Shown piece by piece: positions 43,372-52,463 of a stretch of 64,000 nucleotides of DNA (positions within the stretch are counted from its first letter, which is position 1; each line of letters opens with the position of its first letter). The notes under the pieces are model-generated. The model was not told where the DNA came from. It made no database searches and saw only the letters and a program-made list of their open reading frames with translations. The stretch is from NCBI GenBank assembly GCA_016214905.1, contig JACRMQ010000007.1, positions 757,695 to 821,694 of the forward strand, read 5' to 3'. This DNA is from Ignavibacteriales bacterium. Lineage in GTDB: Bacteria; Bacteroidota; Ignavibacteria; UBA10030; SZUA-254. Both the position numbers and the translations under genes were made by a program.

Positions 43372-45596
43372 AAATTGGTTGGATTTTTTTGATCTTCCAT
43401 TTCTTTCCAGTTACTGCTGGTGTGCTTTGTACACTTTCCAGGTAAATATTTTTTATTGAAAATTTCAGTTTCCTTTTCAGGACAAAACTCTGTTGCAATT
43501 TTCTTTGTTTCAGCGCATATCGAGTCAGTTTCAATCCCATCCGGTTGAATGAAATATGCCACAGGTAAATTAATGTTAGGATCGTCGTAAACATATTTCA
43601 TGAATCGTCCCCAAATTGGTGCGGCGGCTCGCCCCCCTTGTCCATCTTCGTTTGTGAAGTGCACGGATTTATTATCAAATCCCACCCAAACACCGGCTGT
43701 AATTTTCGGAGTGAATCCAACAAACCATGCGTCGGCATATTCCTGAGTTGTACCCGTTTTACCCGCGGCGGGCCCAACGAAATAATTTCTGACGCGTACT
43801 CCTGTTCCACCGTTCACATTACCTTCCAACATGCTCGTCATTAAGTAGGCGGTTTCTTTGCTTAAAACATCACGCTTAGTCGGTTGATTTTCTTCTATTA
43901 TATTTCCGTTTTTATCTTCTATTCGAACTATAGCTAGAGGTTCAACATAAACACCTTCGTTCGGATAAACGCCATACGCGGAGATCAGCTCGAGCGGTTG
44001 AACTTCACCCGTTCCGATTGCCAACGATTCATAAGGAGGCAGATCGGATTTTATTCCCATTCGATGGGCGTATTGAATGACAGTTGAAATAGGAGCAAGT
44101 TCCATTATTACGCGAATTGCAACCAGGTTTATGGATTGTTTGGTAGCTTCACGAATAGTGAACTTTCCGCCGAATGTGTGGTCAAAATTTTCCGGAGCCC
44201 ATCTTGTTCCGTCAGCCATCATCAGTGTCACCGGTTGATTCATTATCTCATACGATGGCGGATATCCGTTATCGATCGCCACGGTGTAAACGAACGGTTT
44301 GAATGCAGACCCCGGTTGCCGAAGTATTTGTGTTACGTGATTCAATCCATACTTGAACGATTTAAATTCCGAGCCGCCAACCATGGCAAGGATTCCTCCG
44401 CTCGAGTGATCAATTGCTGTAAATCCTACTTCTATTCTTGCTGCAAGTTTTTTTACAGACTCGAGAAACGCTTGATTCTTTTTTAGCGCACGAGCAATGC
44501 TGTCTCGCTGCTTATCCGTTAAGGCATCGCGGTATTCTTCGGATGTACGGATCGCGAGCGATATAACCTGCCGTAATTCATCTCTGTGATATTTCCAATT
44601 CCAACGCTTGTTGAATTCAGATTGATATTCTCCAAGATGCTCATCGACCGCACGGTTAGCGTATCTCTGCATTCTGCTATCCAGTGTCGTATATACAGAA
44701 AGTCCATCGCGGTAAATGTCGAATCCGTATTTTTCCGCTTTCTGAATTAATTGTTGGCGCACCATTTCTATGAAATGCGGAGCAATACCGGCGCGCAGAT
44801 GCTCGTCGAGAGGGATGAATGTAATCTTTTCATTTTTTGCAATTTCAAATTCCGGCAGTTTCAAATATTCATATTTTACCATCTGACTCAATACCGTATT
44901 ACGGCGATTTATGGCTCTTTCGAAATGACGGAATGGATCATAAGCGCCGGGTCCTTTCAATAAACCGATTAAGAGAGCCCCTTCAGAGACAGTTAAGTCT
45001 TTTGGATTTTTCCCGAAATAGATCTGCGCCGCTGAAGAAATACCGTATGCGCTTCTTCCAAAAAAAGCGACACTCAAATACATTTCCAGTATTTCATTTT
45101 TTGTGTAGTTACGTTCAATTTGCACAGCGGTTATAAACTCACGGATTTTTCTCGACATCTTTCCGAACACAGATTCATTCGATCCTTTTAACTCGTATAG
45201 ATTTCTGGCTAACTGCTGTGTAATCGTGCTGGCACCTTCGCGTAGTCGGAGCGTAAAAACATTTTTCACCATCGCGCGCGCAAAACGGGGTAAGTCAACA
45301 CCCCAATGCTCATAAAAATTTTTATCCTCGGTGGCTATCAGTGCCTGAATCAAATGTGGCGGAAGCTGATCGAGGGTGATTGATGTGCGGTTTTTAATGT
45401 AATACTGATCGAGTACTTCTCCGTCAACCGAGTACACTTTTGTGGCATATTCGGGTTTCGGATTTTCAAGTTGCTCAAGAGATGGTAATCCCGAAAAAAG
45501 GTAAACACCGTATGCTGCAATAAGTATCGTTATTCCAAGAACAAGTAAAATTATATTCCGGCGGCGATCTTTGAAAATATTTTTGATTTTTTTCAT
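43368..45596 (-). CDS. Penicillin-binding protein 1A (glycosyltransferase/transpeptidase)
   Basis: A class A PBP of about 742 residues from ATG 45596, which overlaps the LpxH-like stop as ATGA; an ATG 18 nt earlier is also in frame. It has an N-terminal signal-anchor helix (IILLVLGITILIAAYGVYLF). The glycosyltransferase domain shows ATEDKNFYEHWGVD and EGASTITQQLARNLY. The transpeptidase domain has the active serine in GSAFKPF, SxN region TKQSINLVAI and KTG box GKTGTTQEYADAWF. It builds and cross-links peptidoglycan on the periplasmic side. It is last in the nusB-MFS-DsbD-N-lpxH order. Confidence 0.95.
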   Translation of the reverse strand: MKKIKNIFKDRRRNIILLVLGITILIAAYGVYLFSGLPSLEQLENPKPEYATKVYSVDGEVLDQYYIKNRTSITLDQLPPHLIQALIATEDKNFYEHWGVDLPRFARAMVKNVFTLRLREGASTITQQLARNLYELKGSNESVFGKMSRKIREFITAVQIERNYTKNEILEMYLSVAFFGRSAYGISSAAQIYFGKNPKDLTVSEGALLIGLLKGPGAYDPFRHFERAINRRNTVLSQMVKYEYLKLPEFEIAKNEKITFIPLDEHLRAGIAPHFIEMVRQQLIQKAEKYGFDIYRDGLSVYTTLDSRMQRYANRAVDEHLGEYQSEFNKRWNWKYHRDELRQVISLAIRTSEEYRDALTDKQRDSIARALKKNQAFLESVKKLAARIEVGFTAIDHSSGGILAMVGGSEFKSFKYGLNHVTQILRQPGSAFKPFVYTVAIDNGYPPSYEIMNQPVTLMMADGTRWAPENFDHTFGGKFTIREATKQSINLVAIRVIMELAPISTVIQYAHRMGIKSDLPPYESLAIGTGEVQPLELISAYGVYPNEGVYVEPLAIVRIEDKNGNIIEENQPTKRDVLSKETAYLMTSMLEGNVNGGTGVRVRNYFVGPAAGKTGTTQEYADAWFVGFTPKITAGVWVGFDNKSVHFTNEDGQGGRAAAPIWGRFMKYVYDDPNINLPVAYFIQPDGIETDSICAETKKIATEFCPEKETEIFNKKYLPGKCTKHTSSNWKEMEDQKNPTNF

Positions 45597-46327
45597 TCTT
45601 TGTTTTGCTTCCATTCTTGGAGTGAGATCTTTCCGTTATCTATCACGGCATATCTGCCCCCATCTATCCAATCTCCAAGATTGATATAAATTCCGCCAAC
45701 AAGATTGTTCACGCTCGGTATGTGCCGATGACCCATGATGACATAATCGTTACCCTCCTTAATTTTTTGCTGGGCGAATTCAGTCATACCATCTCCTTCA
45801 CCATAATGTTTTCGGGAAGTGTATTGCCGGCTCGTTTTTGAAGACGAGCGGGCGAGTTTTAAACCGATATCCGGATGAAGCCACGAGAATAACCAGATTG
45901 AAAAAGGGTGGCGTACGATTTTTTTTAAAATCGAGTAACCGACATCGTTTTTTGCATGTCCGTCTCCATGATGCAAATAAATTTTTTTGGATTGATGTTC
46001 AAACTGAAATGGTTCAAGGTAAACTTTCATTCCGATCACTTCAGAAAAATAATCCCGTACCCAACAGTCGTGGTTGCCGACTAAAAAATGCACGGTAATT
46101 CCACTATGAACGAATTCATCCAATTTCGATAATGTTCGGTGAAAACCTTTAGGAATAACGTTTCTATATTCAATCCATGCATCGAACAGATCTCCGATTA
46201 TGAAGAGTTGTTCGGCGTCTTTTTTTATCGAATCTAAAAAACCGATAAACCGGTTTTCTTTTTCTCGTTCTTCGGATTTTGATCCTAATCCTAAATGAAT
46301 ATCGGATACGAAATATATCTTCGGCAT
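45593..46327 (-). CDS. lpxH: UDP-2,3-diacylglucosamine diphosphatase-like metallophosphatase
   Basis: About 244 residues from ATG 46327 (an upstream in-frame ATG at 46399 overlaps the preceding gene). It has the calcineurin-type metal motifs FVSDIHLGLG, IIGDLFDAWIEY, FLVGNHDCWVRDY, YLHHGDG and IMGHRHIP. It resembles LpxH, which removes UMP in lipid A synthesis, so a Gram-negative outer membrane is implied. It is packed between the DsbD-N gene and PBP1A, an envelope-synthesis context that supports the call. A different phosphatase role cannot be excluded. Confidence 0.85.
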   Translation of the reverse strand: MPKIYFVSDIHLGLGSKSEEREKENRFIGFLDSIKKDAEQLFIIGDLFDAWIEYRNVIPKGFHRTLSKLDEFVHSGITVHFLVGNHDCWVRDYFSEVIGMKVYLEPFQFEHQSKKIYLHHGDGHAKNDVGYSILKKIVRHPFSIWLFSWLHPDIGLKLARSSSKTSRQYTSRKHYGEGDGMTEFAQQKIKEGNDYVIMGHRHIPSVNNLVGGIYINLGDWIDGGRYAVIDNGKISLQEWKQNKE

Positions 46328-46329
46328 TC

Positions 46330-46776
46330 TTATTTTACTTTTATTGAAAACTCGAAAGGTTGCTTGAATCTGCTGCACCATCCATCGGAACCCGAACAAT
46401 AAAAATATGTCAGAGCTCCTTTAATAACGATGTTCCCTGGCGGAGTGTCTTTTGCGATACTGAATTTTTGCACAAGTTCTTGCTTTGTATCTAAATAATC
46501 TTGCTTCGGTTTACGAGGTATTCTCAATTTTTCAACCTTGTTTAAATATAACGTACTGTCGAATTTGAGGGATATCGGTGGATCGAAATTTATATGAATA
46601 CCTTCCTTCGGTTTGAATCGGATCAGCAGGTCGCAGGTAGAGCCGGGTTTAACCTCTTTTTGTTTCAAGCTAATTTTAACATCCACAAATTCATTTATTT
46701 TTTTTTGGTCGGCACAAAATGTAACGGATGTTGAGCCGAAAAGCAGCAGCATTGAAATTAAATGTATAATTCTCAT
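46330..46776 (-). CDS. Exported DsbD N-terminal (thiol-disulfide) domain protein
   Basis: A 148-residue protein with a signal peptide (IIHLISMLLLFGSTSVTFCA, residues 3-22). The mature part follows the Ig-like N-domain of DsbD/'disulphide bond corrector': KQKEVKPGSTCDLLIRFKP, EGIHINFDPPISLKF and, near the end, YFYCSGSDGWCSRFKQP, where a cysteine pair could be the redox site. It lacks the membrane and C-terminal thioredoxin domains of DsbD. It stops 2 nt before the LpxH start. A periplasmic redox shuttle is inferred. Confidence 0.75.
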   Translation of the reverse strand: MRIIHLISMLLLFGSTSVTFCADQKKINEFVDVKISLKQKEVKPGSTCDLLIRFKPKEGIHINFDPPISLKFDSTLYLNKVEKLRIPRKPKQDYLDTKQELVQKFSIAKDTPPGNIVIKGALTYFYCSGSDGWCSRFKQPFEFSIKVK

Positions 46777-46859
46777 CTTATTATTTTGAATACTGAAATC
46801 TGTTTTTATAAGGTAAAGAAAAAAATGAATTTCTAAAAATGAACATAAAACAATCTTTA

Positions 46860-48095
46860 TCAGGATGATCGAACAGGTTCCTCAACACGCTGTAAAACAA
46901 TAAATCCGACTATAAAGAATAATCCTATCGAAGCGGCCGCTATTCGTTCCGAGGTTGCATCTGCTATCAGACCATAAATAAGCGGTCCGATAACCGCGCT
47001 TGCTTTGCCGCAAAGACCATCGTAAAAGCCGAAAAATTCCGCTTCCCTGTCGCGCGGAGTTAAAAGCGCCATCAAACTTCTGCTCGCTGATTGCGCCGAG
47101 CCGATGGCGATCCCTGCCGCGAGCGCGACGATATAGAAGAAGGAGACTGACTGAACGAAATATGCGGCGAACGAAATCCCTACCCACATAATAAGCGTAA
47201 CGGAGATTGTTTTTTTCGGGCCAATTATATCGGTGATGAATCCGAATATTAGCGATCCGATGATCGCGCTGGTTTGCACAATCGCGAAAAATATGATGAT
47301 GTCTTTATCCGACATGGCTAAAATATTTTCAGCAAAAATAGCGGCGAATGCAATTACTGTAAGTATTCCGTCGTTATACAGGAAGAATGCGATCAAAAAC
47401 CGTGCAATGTTCGGATATTCTTTTTTTATGAAAATCGCCTTGAAAGTATTTTTCGCTTTATTGAAACCATCTCTCATTACCGAGCCGTTAAAAGATTTTA
47501 TAGTGCGGGCTTCGTGCACAGATAGAAACAAGGGGAGTGAGAAAAGGAAAAAAAAAGAGGCGGAGATCACGAACGAAAGTCGCACGAAATAATCATACCG
47601 GGGCGAAGAAGATTCGGGCAGAATTATTGCAACAATTAAAAGTATTACCAGTGCGCCGAGATATCCCATGGCGAATCCATACCCCGAAACTCTGCCGTAA
47701 GATGTTTTTTGAGTGATGCCCGGAAGAAAAGAATCGTAAAATACAAGACCGCCTTCAAAACCAACGTTCGCCATGATAAACAATATTATTCCGAGAAATA
47801 TCATTCCGGGCTGAACGAAGAACAATAATGCGGTGCAAATAATGGATACGAATGTGAACGCGAGAAGGAAACGCTTCCGATTATGTCCTGAGTCTGCGGC
47901 GGCACCGAGAGGAGGAGATAAAATTGCAGCGACTATCATCGATAAACTTACTGCTAGTCCCCAAAGCCATCTCTGTCCGCCGCTGATTGTTTTAGTGAAG
48001 TAACGGGAATAAATAACCGTTACGATAATGACAGAAAAGGCGGTATTGGCGAAATCAAAGAGAGTCCATGAAAAAATTTTAGCTCGACTTGTCAT
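46860..48095 (-). CDS. MFS transporter of the Atg22/UMF1 type
   Basis: A 411-residue transporter. The start KIFSWTLFDFANTAFSVIIVTVIYSRYF is the diagnostic opening of the UMF1/Atg22-like group, and the loop AAADSGHNRKRFL is its MFS motif. About twelve helices can be counted, with GSAQSASRSLMALLTPRDREAEFFGFYDG near helix 10. Yeast Atg22 effluxes amino acids from vacuoles; the bacterial substrate is unknown. It lies 17 nt after nusB in the same orientation. Confidence 0.88.
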   Translation of the reverse strand: MTSRAKIFSWTLFDFANTAFSVIIVTVIYSRYFTKTISGGQRWLWGLAVSLSMIVAAILSPPLGAAADSGHNRKRFLLAFTFVSIICTALLFFVQPGMIFLGIILFIMANVGFEGGLVFYDSFLPGITQKTSYGRVSGYGFAMGYLGALVILLIVAIILPESSSPRYDYFVRLSFVISASFFFLFSLPLFLSVHEARTIKSFNGSVMRDGFNKAKNTFKAIFIKKEYPNIARFLIAFFLYNDGILTVIAFAAIFAENILAMSDKDIIIFFAIVQTSAIIGSLIFGFITDIIGPKKTISVTLIMWVGISFAAYFVQSVSFFYIVALAAGIAIGSAQSASRSLMALLTPRDREAEFFGFYDGLCGKASAVIGPLIYGLIADATSERIAAASIGLFFIVGFIVLQRVEEPVRSS

Positions 48096-48112
48096 TAAAA
48101 TAATTCGAGTGA

Positions 48113-48619
48113 TTACTTTCCGGTTGGAGGATGCTTTCGAGCCTGCGATGTTTCTGTTGGCAGTGAATCTTCTATTAATCCTCTGCCGGTCTTGTTTAAC
48201 ATTTTTGAGTTTTTAAAATCATCGAGAAGTGCATCTAGTATGCCGTTCACAAATTTACCGCTCTGATCGGTGCTGAAATTTTTTGCAATTTCAATCGATT
48301 CGTTTATTGTAACCTTCGGCGGGATTTCTGGGAAGTAAAGCATCTCACAAACTCCCATGCGCAAGAGAATTTTGTCGATGTATGCGATGCGGTCATATTC
48401 CCAGTGGGCAACTTTGTTTTTTATTATTTTTTCGATTTCATCTTCGTGGTGGATGACCTCGTTGATAAGTTTTTTGGCGAATTCGAAATCGTCGTACGAG
48501 CTTTTTAACTCGCCCAGCACGTTGGATATTACATCGGTAATAGGTTCTTTTGACATTTCATAGGCATATAATGCCTGAAGCACCTTTTCCCGCACTAATC
48601 TTCGTTTGAATGTTGGCAT
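48113..48619 (-). CDS. nusB: Transcription antitermination factor NusB
   Basis: A 168-residue all-helical protein with the NusB start RRLVREKVLQALYAYEMS and the characteristic WEYDRIAYIDKILLRMGVCEMLYFPEIPPKVTINESIEIAKNF, then KFVNGILDALL. It binds boxA RNA with NusE to prevent termination in rRNA operons. The C-terminus has about 25 extra residues (RGLIEDSLPTETSQARKHPP) of no clear function. A promoter with 17-nt spacing lies so close that the message may have almost no leader. Confidence 0.93.
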   Translation of the reverse strand: MPTFKRRLVREKVLQALYAYEMSKEPITDVISNVLGELKSSYDDFEFAKKLINEVIHHEDEIEKIIKNKVAHWEYDRIAYIDKILLRMGVCEMLYFPEIPPKVTINESIEIAKNFSTDQSGKFVNGILDALLDDFKNSKMLNKTGRGLIEDSLPTETSQARKHPPTGK

Positions 48620-48628
48620 ATGTGTAGT

Positions 48629-48657
48629 AATGTATGCAAAATTCTTAAGCTTATCAA
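48629..48657 (-). promoter_or_regulatory. Promoter of nusB and following genes
   Basis: TTGATA (revcomp of 48652-48657), 17 nt, TACATT (revcomp of 48629-48634). The predicted start near 48622 is about 3 nt before the ATG, and no Shine-Dalgarno is seen, so the transcript would be nearly leaderless. Confidence 0.4.
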
Positions 48658-48721
48658 GAATTGAGCATAATATGCCTATCCATCCAAAAGATTTACATAC
48701 TAAAAAATTAGATTTAAAATC

Positions 48722-49354
48722 TTATTTTGCAAGTACCATCCGCCTCGTTTCAATCTCACCTGAAGCCTTGAGTTGATAAAAATAAATACCGCTTGGCTGA
48801 CCTGCTGCATCCCATTCAATTCGATGTTCCCCGGCAGAGACATTTTCATCTATCAAAGTTATAATTTCGGTTCCGAGCATGTTGTATATTTTTATCGATA
48901 TATGATCGGCGTGGTTTAGTTGAAAATATATTTCTGTCCGAGGGTTGAAAGGATTTGGGAAATTTTGCATTAATGTGAATTCTCGCGGTGTCGATAACTC
49001 CGAACCTTTTATATCGGTAGTTTGATTTACGGTGATGATTCCTTTCATTCCCAAGGATGCGTGCACTGTGCAAACATAATAATATGTCCCGGTTGTGAGT
49101 GGCACAACCGACCCGCCGCCGAATCCAAGAGCAAAGCCGCCGTTCGATGTTGTACCGTTCGCATTCCATGTTGTTTGATTGACCTCAACGGCATTATGAA
49201 GAGATGAAAGCGCGAAGATAACGGTATCACCAAGGTTGATTGTAACGGAGTTAGGCGAAAATGTGGTTCCAACATTGGTGATAGTGTGAGTGACCGAATA
49301 ACCCAATCCTGCAAAGGAAAGTAATAATATCATTACTACTGTTAGTTTCTTCAT
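48722..49354 (-). CDS. Secreted cupredoxin (plastocyanin/azurin-like) with T9SS sorting domain
   Basis: A 210-residue protein. Residues 1-19 are a signal peptide. Residues about 20-112 form a type 1 copper domain: GTTFSPNSVTINLGDTVIF, histidine in SLHNAVEV (about 53), and the Cys-His-Met ligand loop YVCTVHASLGMKGIITV (about 93-109). Residues about 128-210 are the type IX tail: NFPNPFNPRTEIYF, KIYNMLGTEIITL and GIYFYQLKASGEIETRRMVLAK. So it should be an extracellular or surface-bound copper electron carrier. A stand-alone gene; no terminal oxidase or nitrite reductase is next to it. Confidence 0.9.
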   Translation of the reverse strand: MKKLTVVMILLLSFAGLGYSVTHTITNVGTTFSPNSVTINLGDTVIFALSSLHNAVEVNQTTWNANGTTSNGGFALGFGGGSVVPLTTGTYYYVCTVHASLGMKGIITVNQTTDIKGSELSTPREFTLMQNFPNPFNPRTEIYFQLNHADHISIKIYNMLGTEIITLIDENVSAGEHRIEWDAAGQPSGIYFYQLKASGEIETRRMVLAK

Positions 49355-49556
49355 GATTAGTTCTCCAAAAAATGACTTATAAAAAAATCAAATTTAACTG
49401 TCCATGTAAATTAAACAAAGCGGAATATTGAAAAGTGCCTTAGATCGATTTTGGATGAAGATAACATTGTTTGTTGAAAAGGATAATTCAGGGAAATTAG
49501 TAGTCGTAACTTGACATTAAAATAGTTTATAAAAGTCAACCACATAACTCTCTCTT

Positions 49557-49585
49557 TTGCACGCCCCGAAATAAAGAGTTATATT
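49557..49585 (+). promoter_or_regulatory. Promoter of the DUF1385 gene and prfA
   Basis: TTGCAC (49557-49562), 17 nt, TATATT (49580-49585). Predicted start near 49592, 24 nt before the ATG. The rest of 49355-49556 shows nothing I recognise. Confidence 0.5.
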
Positions 49586-49615
49586 TACATAGAATTTTTT
49601 TATGAATCTAATCTC

Positions 49616-50641
49616 ATGGAGAATAATTTGTCGGAAAATAAAAATGATGTAAAGTTTGACCCAAACAAACCTTTGCAAGTTGGGGGACAAGCGGTTATTG
49701 AAGGTGTGATGATGCGTGCCCCCGGAAAGATTGCTACCGCCATCAGACGATCGAATGGCGATATTATTGTGCGCAAACGCGATCATCAATCGCTGGGTGA
49801 AAAGTATAAATTCTTCAAGCTTCCGGTGTTACGGGGTGCCGCCGGTTTGATTGAGATGATGTTTGTTGGCATCGAGACCTTGAATTTCTCTGCTGAAATA
49901 GCAATGCACGATCTTGATCTGAAAGAACGGAATAACGGCAAGGAAATAAAAAAGAAGAAATCTGCAGGAAATTTGCAATTAACTTTGACAGTAATTTTTG
50001 CGCTTGTACTCGGCATTGCAATCTTTTTTATTACACCACTCATCGTGGCGACCCAATTATTCAGCGTGGAGCAAAACGCAGTTGGATTCAATATAATTGC
50101 CGGGGTAATTCGGCTCACCATTTTAGTGGTTTACTTGCTTGCCATTTCAATGATGAAAGATGTAAAGCGATTGTTCGAGTATCATGGTGGCGAACATAAG
50201 GCGGTTATGAGTTTTGAATCGAACAAACTTCTTACCCTCGAATCGGCAACAGCTTCAACCCGTTTTCATCCCCGTTGCGGGACGAGTTTTATTCTTATCG
50301 TCGCTCTTGTTTCGGTGTTGCTATTTGCCGTATTTGATTCGATGATGATTCTTTGGCTTGGCAAACTGACACTGCCGATACGGTTGATAACTCATCTGCC
50401 TTTGATCCCACTTGTTGGAGGAATCGCCTATGAATTTATTCGGTGGTCATCGAAAAAAACAGAAACCACGCTGGGTAAAATTCTTGTCGCTCCCGGACTT
50501 TGGTTACAGCGTGTAACCACGAAAGAGCCGGATCAAAGCCAAATCGAAGTTGCGCTGGTAGCGTTGCAGTGTGCATTAGGTTTCGAAGAATCGAAACCTG
50601 TAAGATATGTTCAAACTGTTTCTGAATTGGTTGAAGAGTGA
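49616..50641 (+). CDS. DUF1385 family membrane protein
   Basis: A 341-residue protein of the DUF1385 family (QVGGQAVIEGVMMRAPGKIATAIRR at residues about 21-45; EYHGGEHKAVMSFES at about 188; TRFHPRCGTSFILI at about 215). Several membrane helices lie at about 123-145, 157-180, 223-245 and 250-275. Its biochemical role is not known, though it commonly lies beside prfA, as here (gap of 74 nt). The conserved HGGEHK and HPRCGTS motifs suggest metal or catalytic residues on one membrane face. Confidence 0.9.
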   Translation: MENNLSENKNDVKFDPNKPLQVGGQAVIEGVMMRAPGKIATAIRRSNGDIIVRKRDHQSLGEKYKFFKLPVLRGAAGLIEMMFVGIETLNFSAEIAMHDLDLKERNNGKEIKKKKSAGNLQLTLTVIFALVLGIAIFFITPLIVATQLFSVEQNAVGFNIIAGVIRLTILVVYLLAISMMKDVKRLFEYHGGEHKAVMSFESNKLLTLESATASTRFHPRCGTSFILIVALVSVLLFAVFDSMMILWLGKLTLPIRLITHLPLIPLVGGIAYEFIRWSSKKTETTLGKILVAPGLWLQRVTTKEPDQSQIEVALVALQCALGFEESKPVRYVQTVSELVEE

Positions 50642-50715
50642 AGAATTTATTGATTGTCGATAAAACACGGCCAGAATTTTATTCCTAATATATCGGACGG
50701 ATGATGAATTGATTT

Positions 50716-51786
50716 ATGTTTGAAAAGCTTGAAAACTTAATAGAACGATATAACGAAATTACTAATTTGCTCTCTGATCCCGCGGTGATATCTAATCAGG
50801 AAAGATATCGCGAATTGAGTAAGGAACACAGCGAAAAAACCGAAATCGTTAAGAAATATCTCGAATATAAAAAAATCAAATCCGATGTTGAGAATCTCAA
50901 ACATCTCGTTGAATCTGAGTCGGATAGCGAGATGAAGGATCTGGCGTCGGTTGAGCTTATCGAATCGCAGTTAAAGCAAACAGGATTGGAGGAGGAATTA
51001 AAAATTATTCTCATTCCCAAAGATCCCAACGATGATAAAGATTGTATCGTGGAGGTGCGTGCCGGGACGGGAGGCGACGAAGCGGCTTTGTTTGCGGCAG
51101 ACCTTTATAGGATGTATACACGTTTCGCGGAACGCGCCGGATGGAAAACGGAATTAATAGATTGGAACGATACCGGCTTAGGTGGATTTAAAGAAGTTGT
51201 CTTCTCCCTTAAAGGAGTTGGTGCGTATGGTACGCTGAAGTATGAATGCGGAGTTCACCGTGTTCAGCGTGTGCCCGAAACTGAAGCGCAGGGGCGTGTT
51301 CACACTTCCGCAGCAACCGTTGCAGTTTTACCTGAAGTTGAAGATGTAGAAATCGAAATCAATCCCGCAGATTTACAATTCGATACATACCGTGCAGGTG
51401 GTAAAGGCGGGCAAAATGTTAACAAGGTGGAAACTGCAGTTCGTATCACGCATAGACCGTCCGGAATTGTGGTTGCATGTCAACAGGAGAGGTCACAGTT
51501 TCAGAACAGAGAACGTGCAATGAAAATGCTTCGGGCGAAATTGTTTGAAGCGAAAATCCAAGAGCAGAATGCAAGAATAACTGCTAAGCGGCGTTCGATG
51601 GTCAAGAGCGGAGATAGGAGCGATAAAATAAGGACATATAATTTTCCGCAAAATCGTTTGACAGATCACCGCATCGGATTGACTCTCTACAATTTGAATG
51701 AAATTATCGACGGAAAACTAAACGATGTTATTGAACAATTAAAGATTGCCGATAGGGCAGAAAAATTACAGGAAGGATCAGAATAA
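50716..51786 (+). CDS. prfA: Peptide chain release factor 1
   Basis: A 356-residue class I release factor, reading UAA/UAG stops. The catalytic motif is in YRAGGKGGQNVNKVETAVRI (about residues 222-241), with the glutamine that is methylated by PrmC. The codon-recognition PxT motif is PET in HRVQRVPETEAQGRVHTSA. Several RF1-typical parts (ELSKEHSEKTEIV, LIPKDPNDDKDCIVEVRAGTGGDEAALFA) agree. KSGDRSDKIRTYNFPQNRLTDHRI is the C-terminal signature. The neighbouring DUF1385 gene is a common partner; prmC is not seen after it. Confidence 0.96.
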   Translation: MFEKLENLIERYNEITNLLSDPAVISNQERYRELSKEHSEKTEIVKKYLEYKKIKSDVENLKHLVESESDSEMKDLASVELIESQLKQTGLEEELKIILIPKDPNDDKDCIVEVRAGTGGDEAALFAADLYRMYTRFAERAGWKTELIDWNDTGLGGFKEVVFSLKGVGAYGTLKYECGVHRVQRVPETEAQGRVHTSAATVAVLPEVEDVEIEINPADLQFDTYRAGGKGGQNVNKVETAVRITHRPSGIVVACQQERSQFQNRERAMKMLRAKLFEAKIQEQNARITAKRRSMVKSGDRSDKIRTYNFPQNRLTDHRIGLTLYNLNEIIDGKLNDVIEQLKIADRAEKLQEGSE

Positions 51787-51835
51787 ATAAATCTCCATGC
51801 TTATTCGTATGGACTAATTTGGATGGAGCTAAAGC

Positions 51836-52300
51836 CTATTTTCTATTAATCCGTTGTGCTTCAAAAAATTCTTTTAATATCCCTCCGCATTTCGCCTCCA
51901 TTATTCCTCCTATCGTATGAACACGATGATTAAGGCGTGTATCGTTCGTGATTGTGTATAGCGATGAGCACGCACCGGCTTTAGGATCGTAAGCGCCAAA
52001 AATAAGAAGAGAAATTCTAGCAAGCACAATTGCACCTGCACACATCGGACATGGTTCAAGGGTTACATAAAGAGTGCATTTCTCCAATCTGCGGTTCCCA
52101 AGATGGGAGGAAGCGGCAGTAATAGCAATCATCTCGGCATGTGCCGTGGGATCTTGCAGCATTTCGATCTGGTTTGACCCTTTACCGATAACAGCTCCTT
52201 CGTAAACAATCACCGCCCCAACCGGCACTTCTTTTCTTTTCATTGAAATTTCGGCTTCTTTAAAAGCGATTTCCATCCAATATTCATGATTTTGTTTCAT
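51836..52300 (-). CDS. tadA: tRNA-specific adenosine deaminase
   Basis: About 154 residues from ATG 52300. An upstream in-frame ATG at 52360 lies inside the -35 element of the gene's own promoter, so it is excluded. The zinc site of the cytidine/adenosine deaminase fold is visible: PTAHAEMIAI (His and catalytic Glu, about residue 58) and LEPCPMCAGAIVLAR (two Cys, about 88). It deaminates A34 of tRNA-Arg to inosine. It is divergent from the large secreted nuclease gene. Confidence 0.94.
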   Translation of the reverse strand: MKQNHEYWMEIAFKEAEISMKRKEVPVGAVIVYEGAVIGKGSNQIEMLQDPTAHAEMIAITAASSHLGNRRLEKCTLYVTLEPCPMCAGAIVLARISLLIFGAYDPKAGACSSLYTITNDTRLNHRVHTIGGIMEAKCGGILKEFFEAQRINRK

Positions 52301-52331
52301 CGATTTTATGCAACTTCCTTTTTTTTGAATT

Positions 52332-52373
52332 AGTATACGAAAATGCACCGAATGCGCCAAAAATGCATCGAAT
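52332..52373. promoter_or_regulatory. tadA promoter overlapped by a 20-bp-period direct repeat
   Basis: On the minus strand TTGGCG (revcomp of 52355-52360), 17 nt, TATACT (revcomp of 52332-52337). The repeats AAAATGCACCGAAT (52340-52353) and AAAATGCATCGAAT (52360-52373) are 13/14 identical and 20 bp apart, two helical turns, overlapping the promoter. On the plus strand, TTGTTT (52399-52404), 17 nt, TATTTT (52422-52427) could drive the secreted nuclease. Confidence 0.4.
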
Positions 52374-52463
52374 TAAATATATGATATCCGCGATCACATT
52401 GTTTTTTTCGATAATTTTCGATATTTTAGTAAAGAAGATCTAGAGAAAATAGAAAATTAACTG

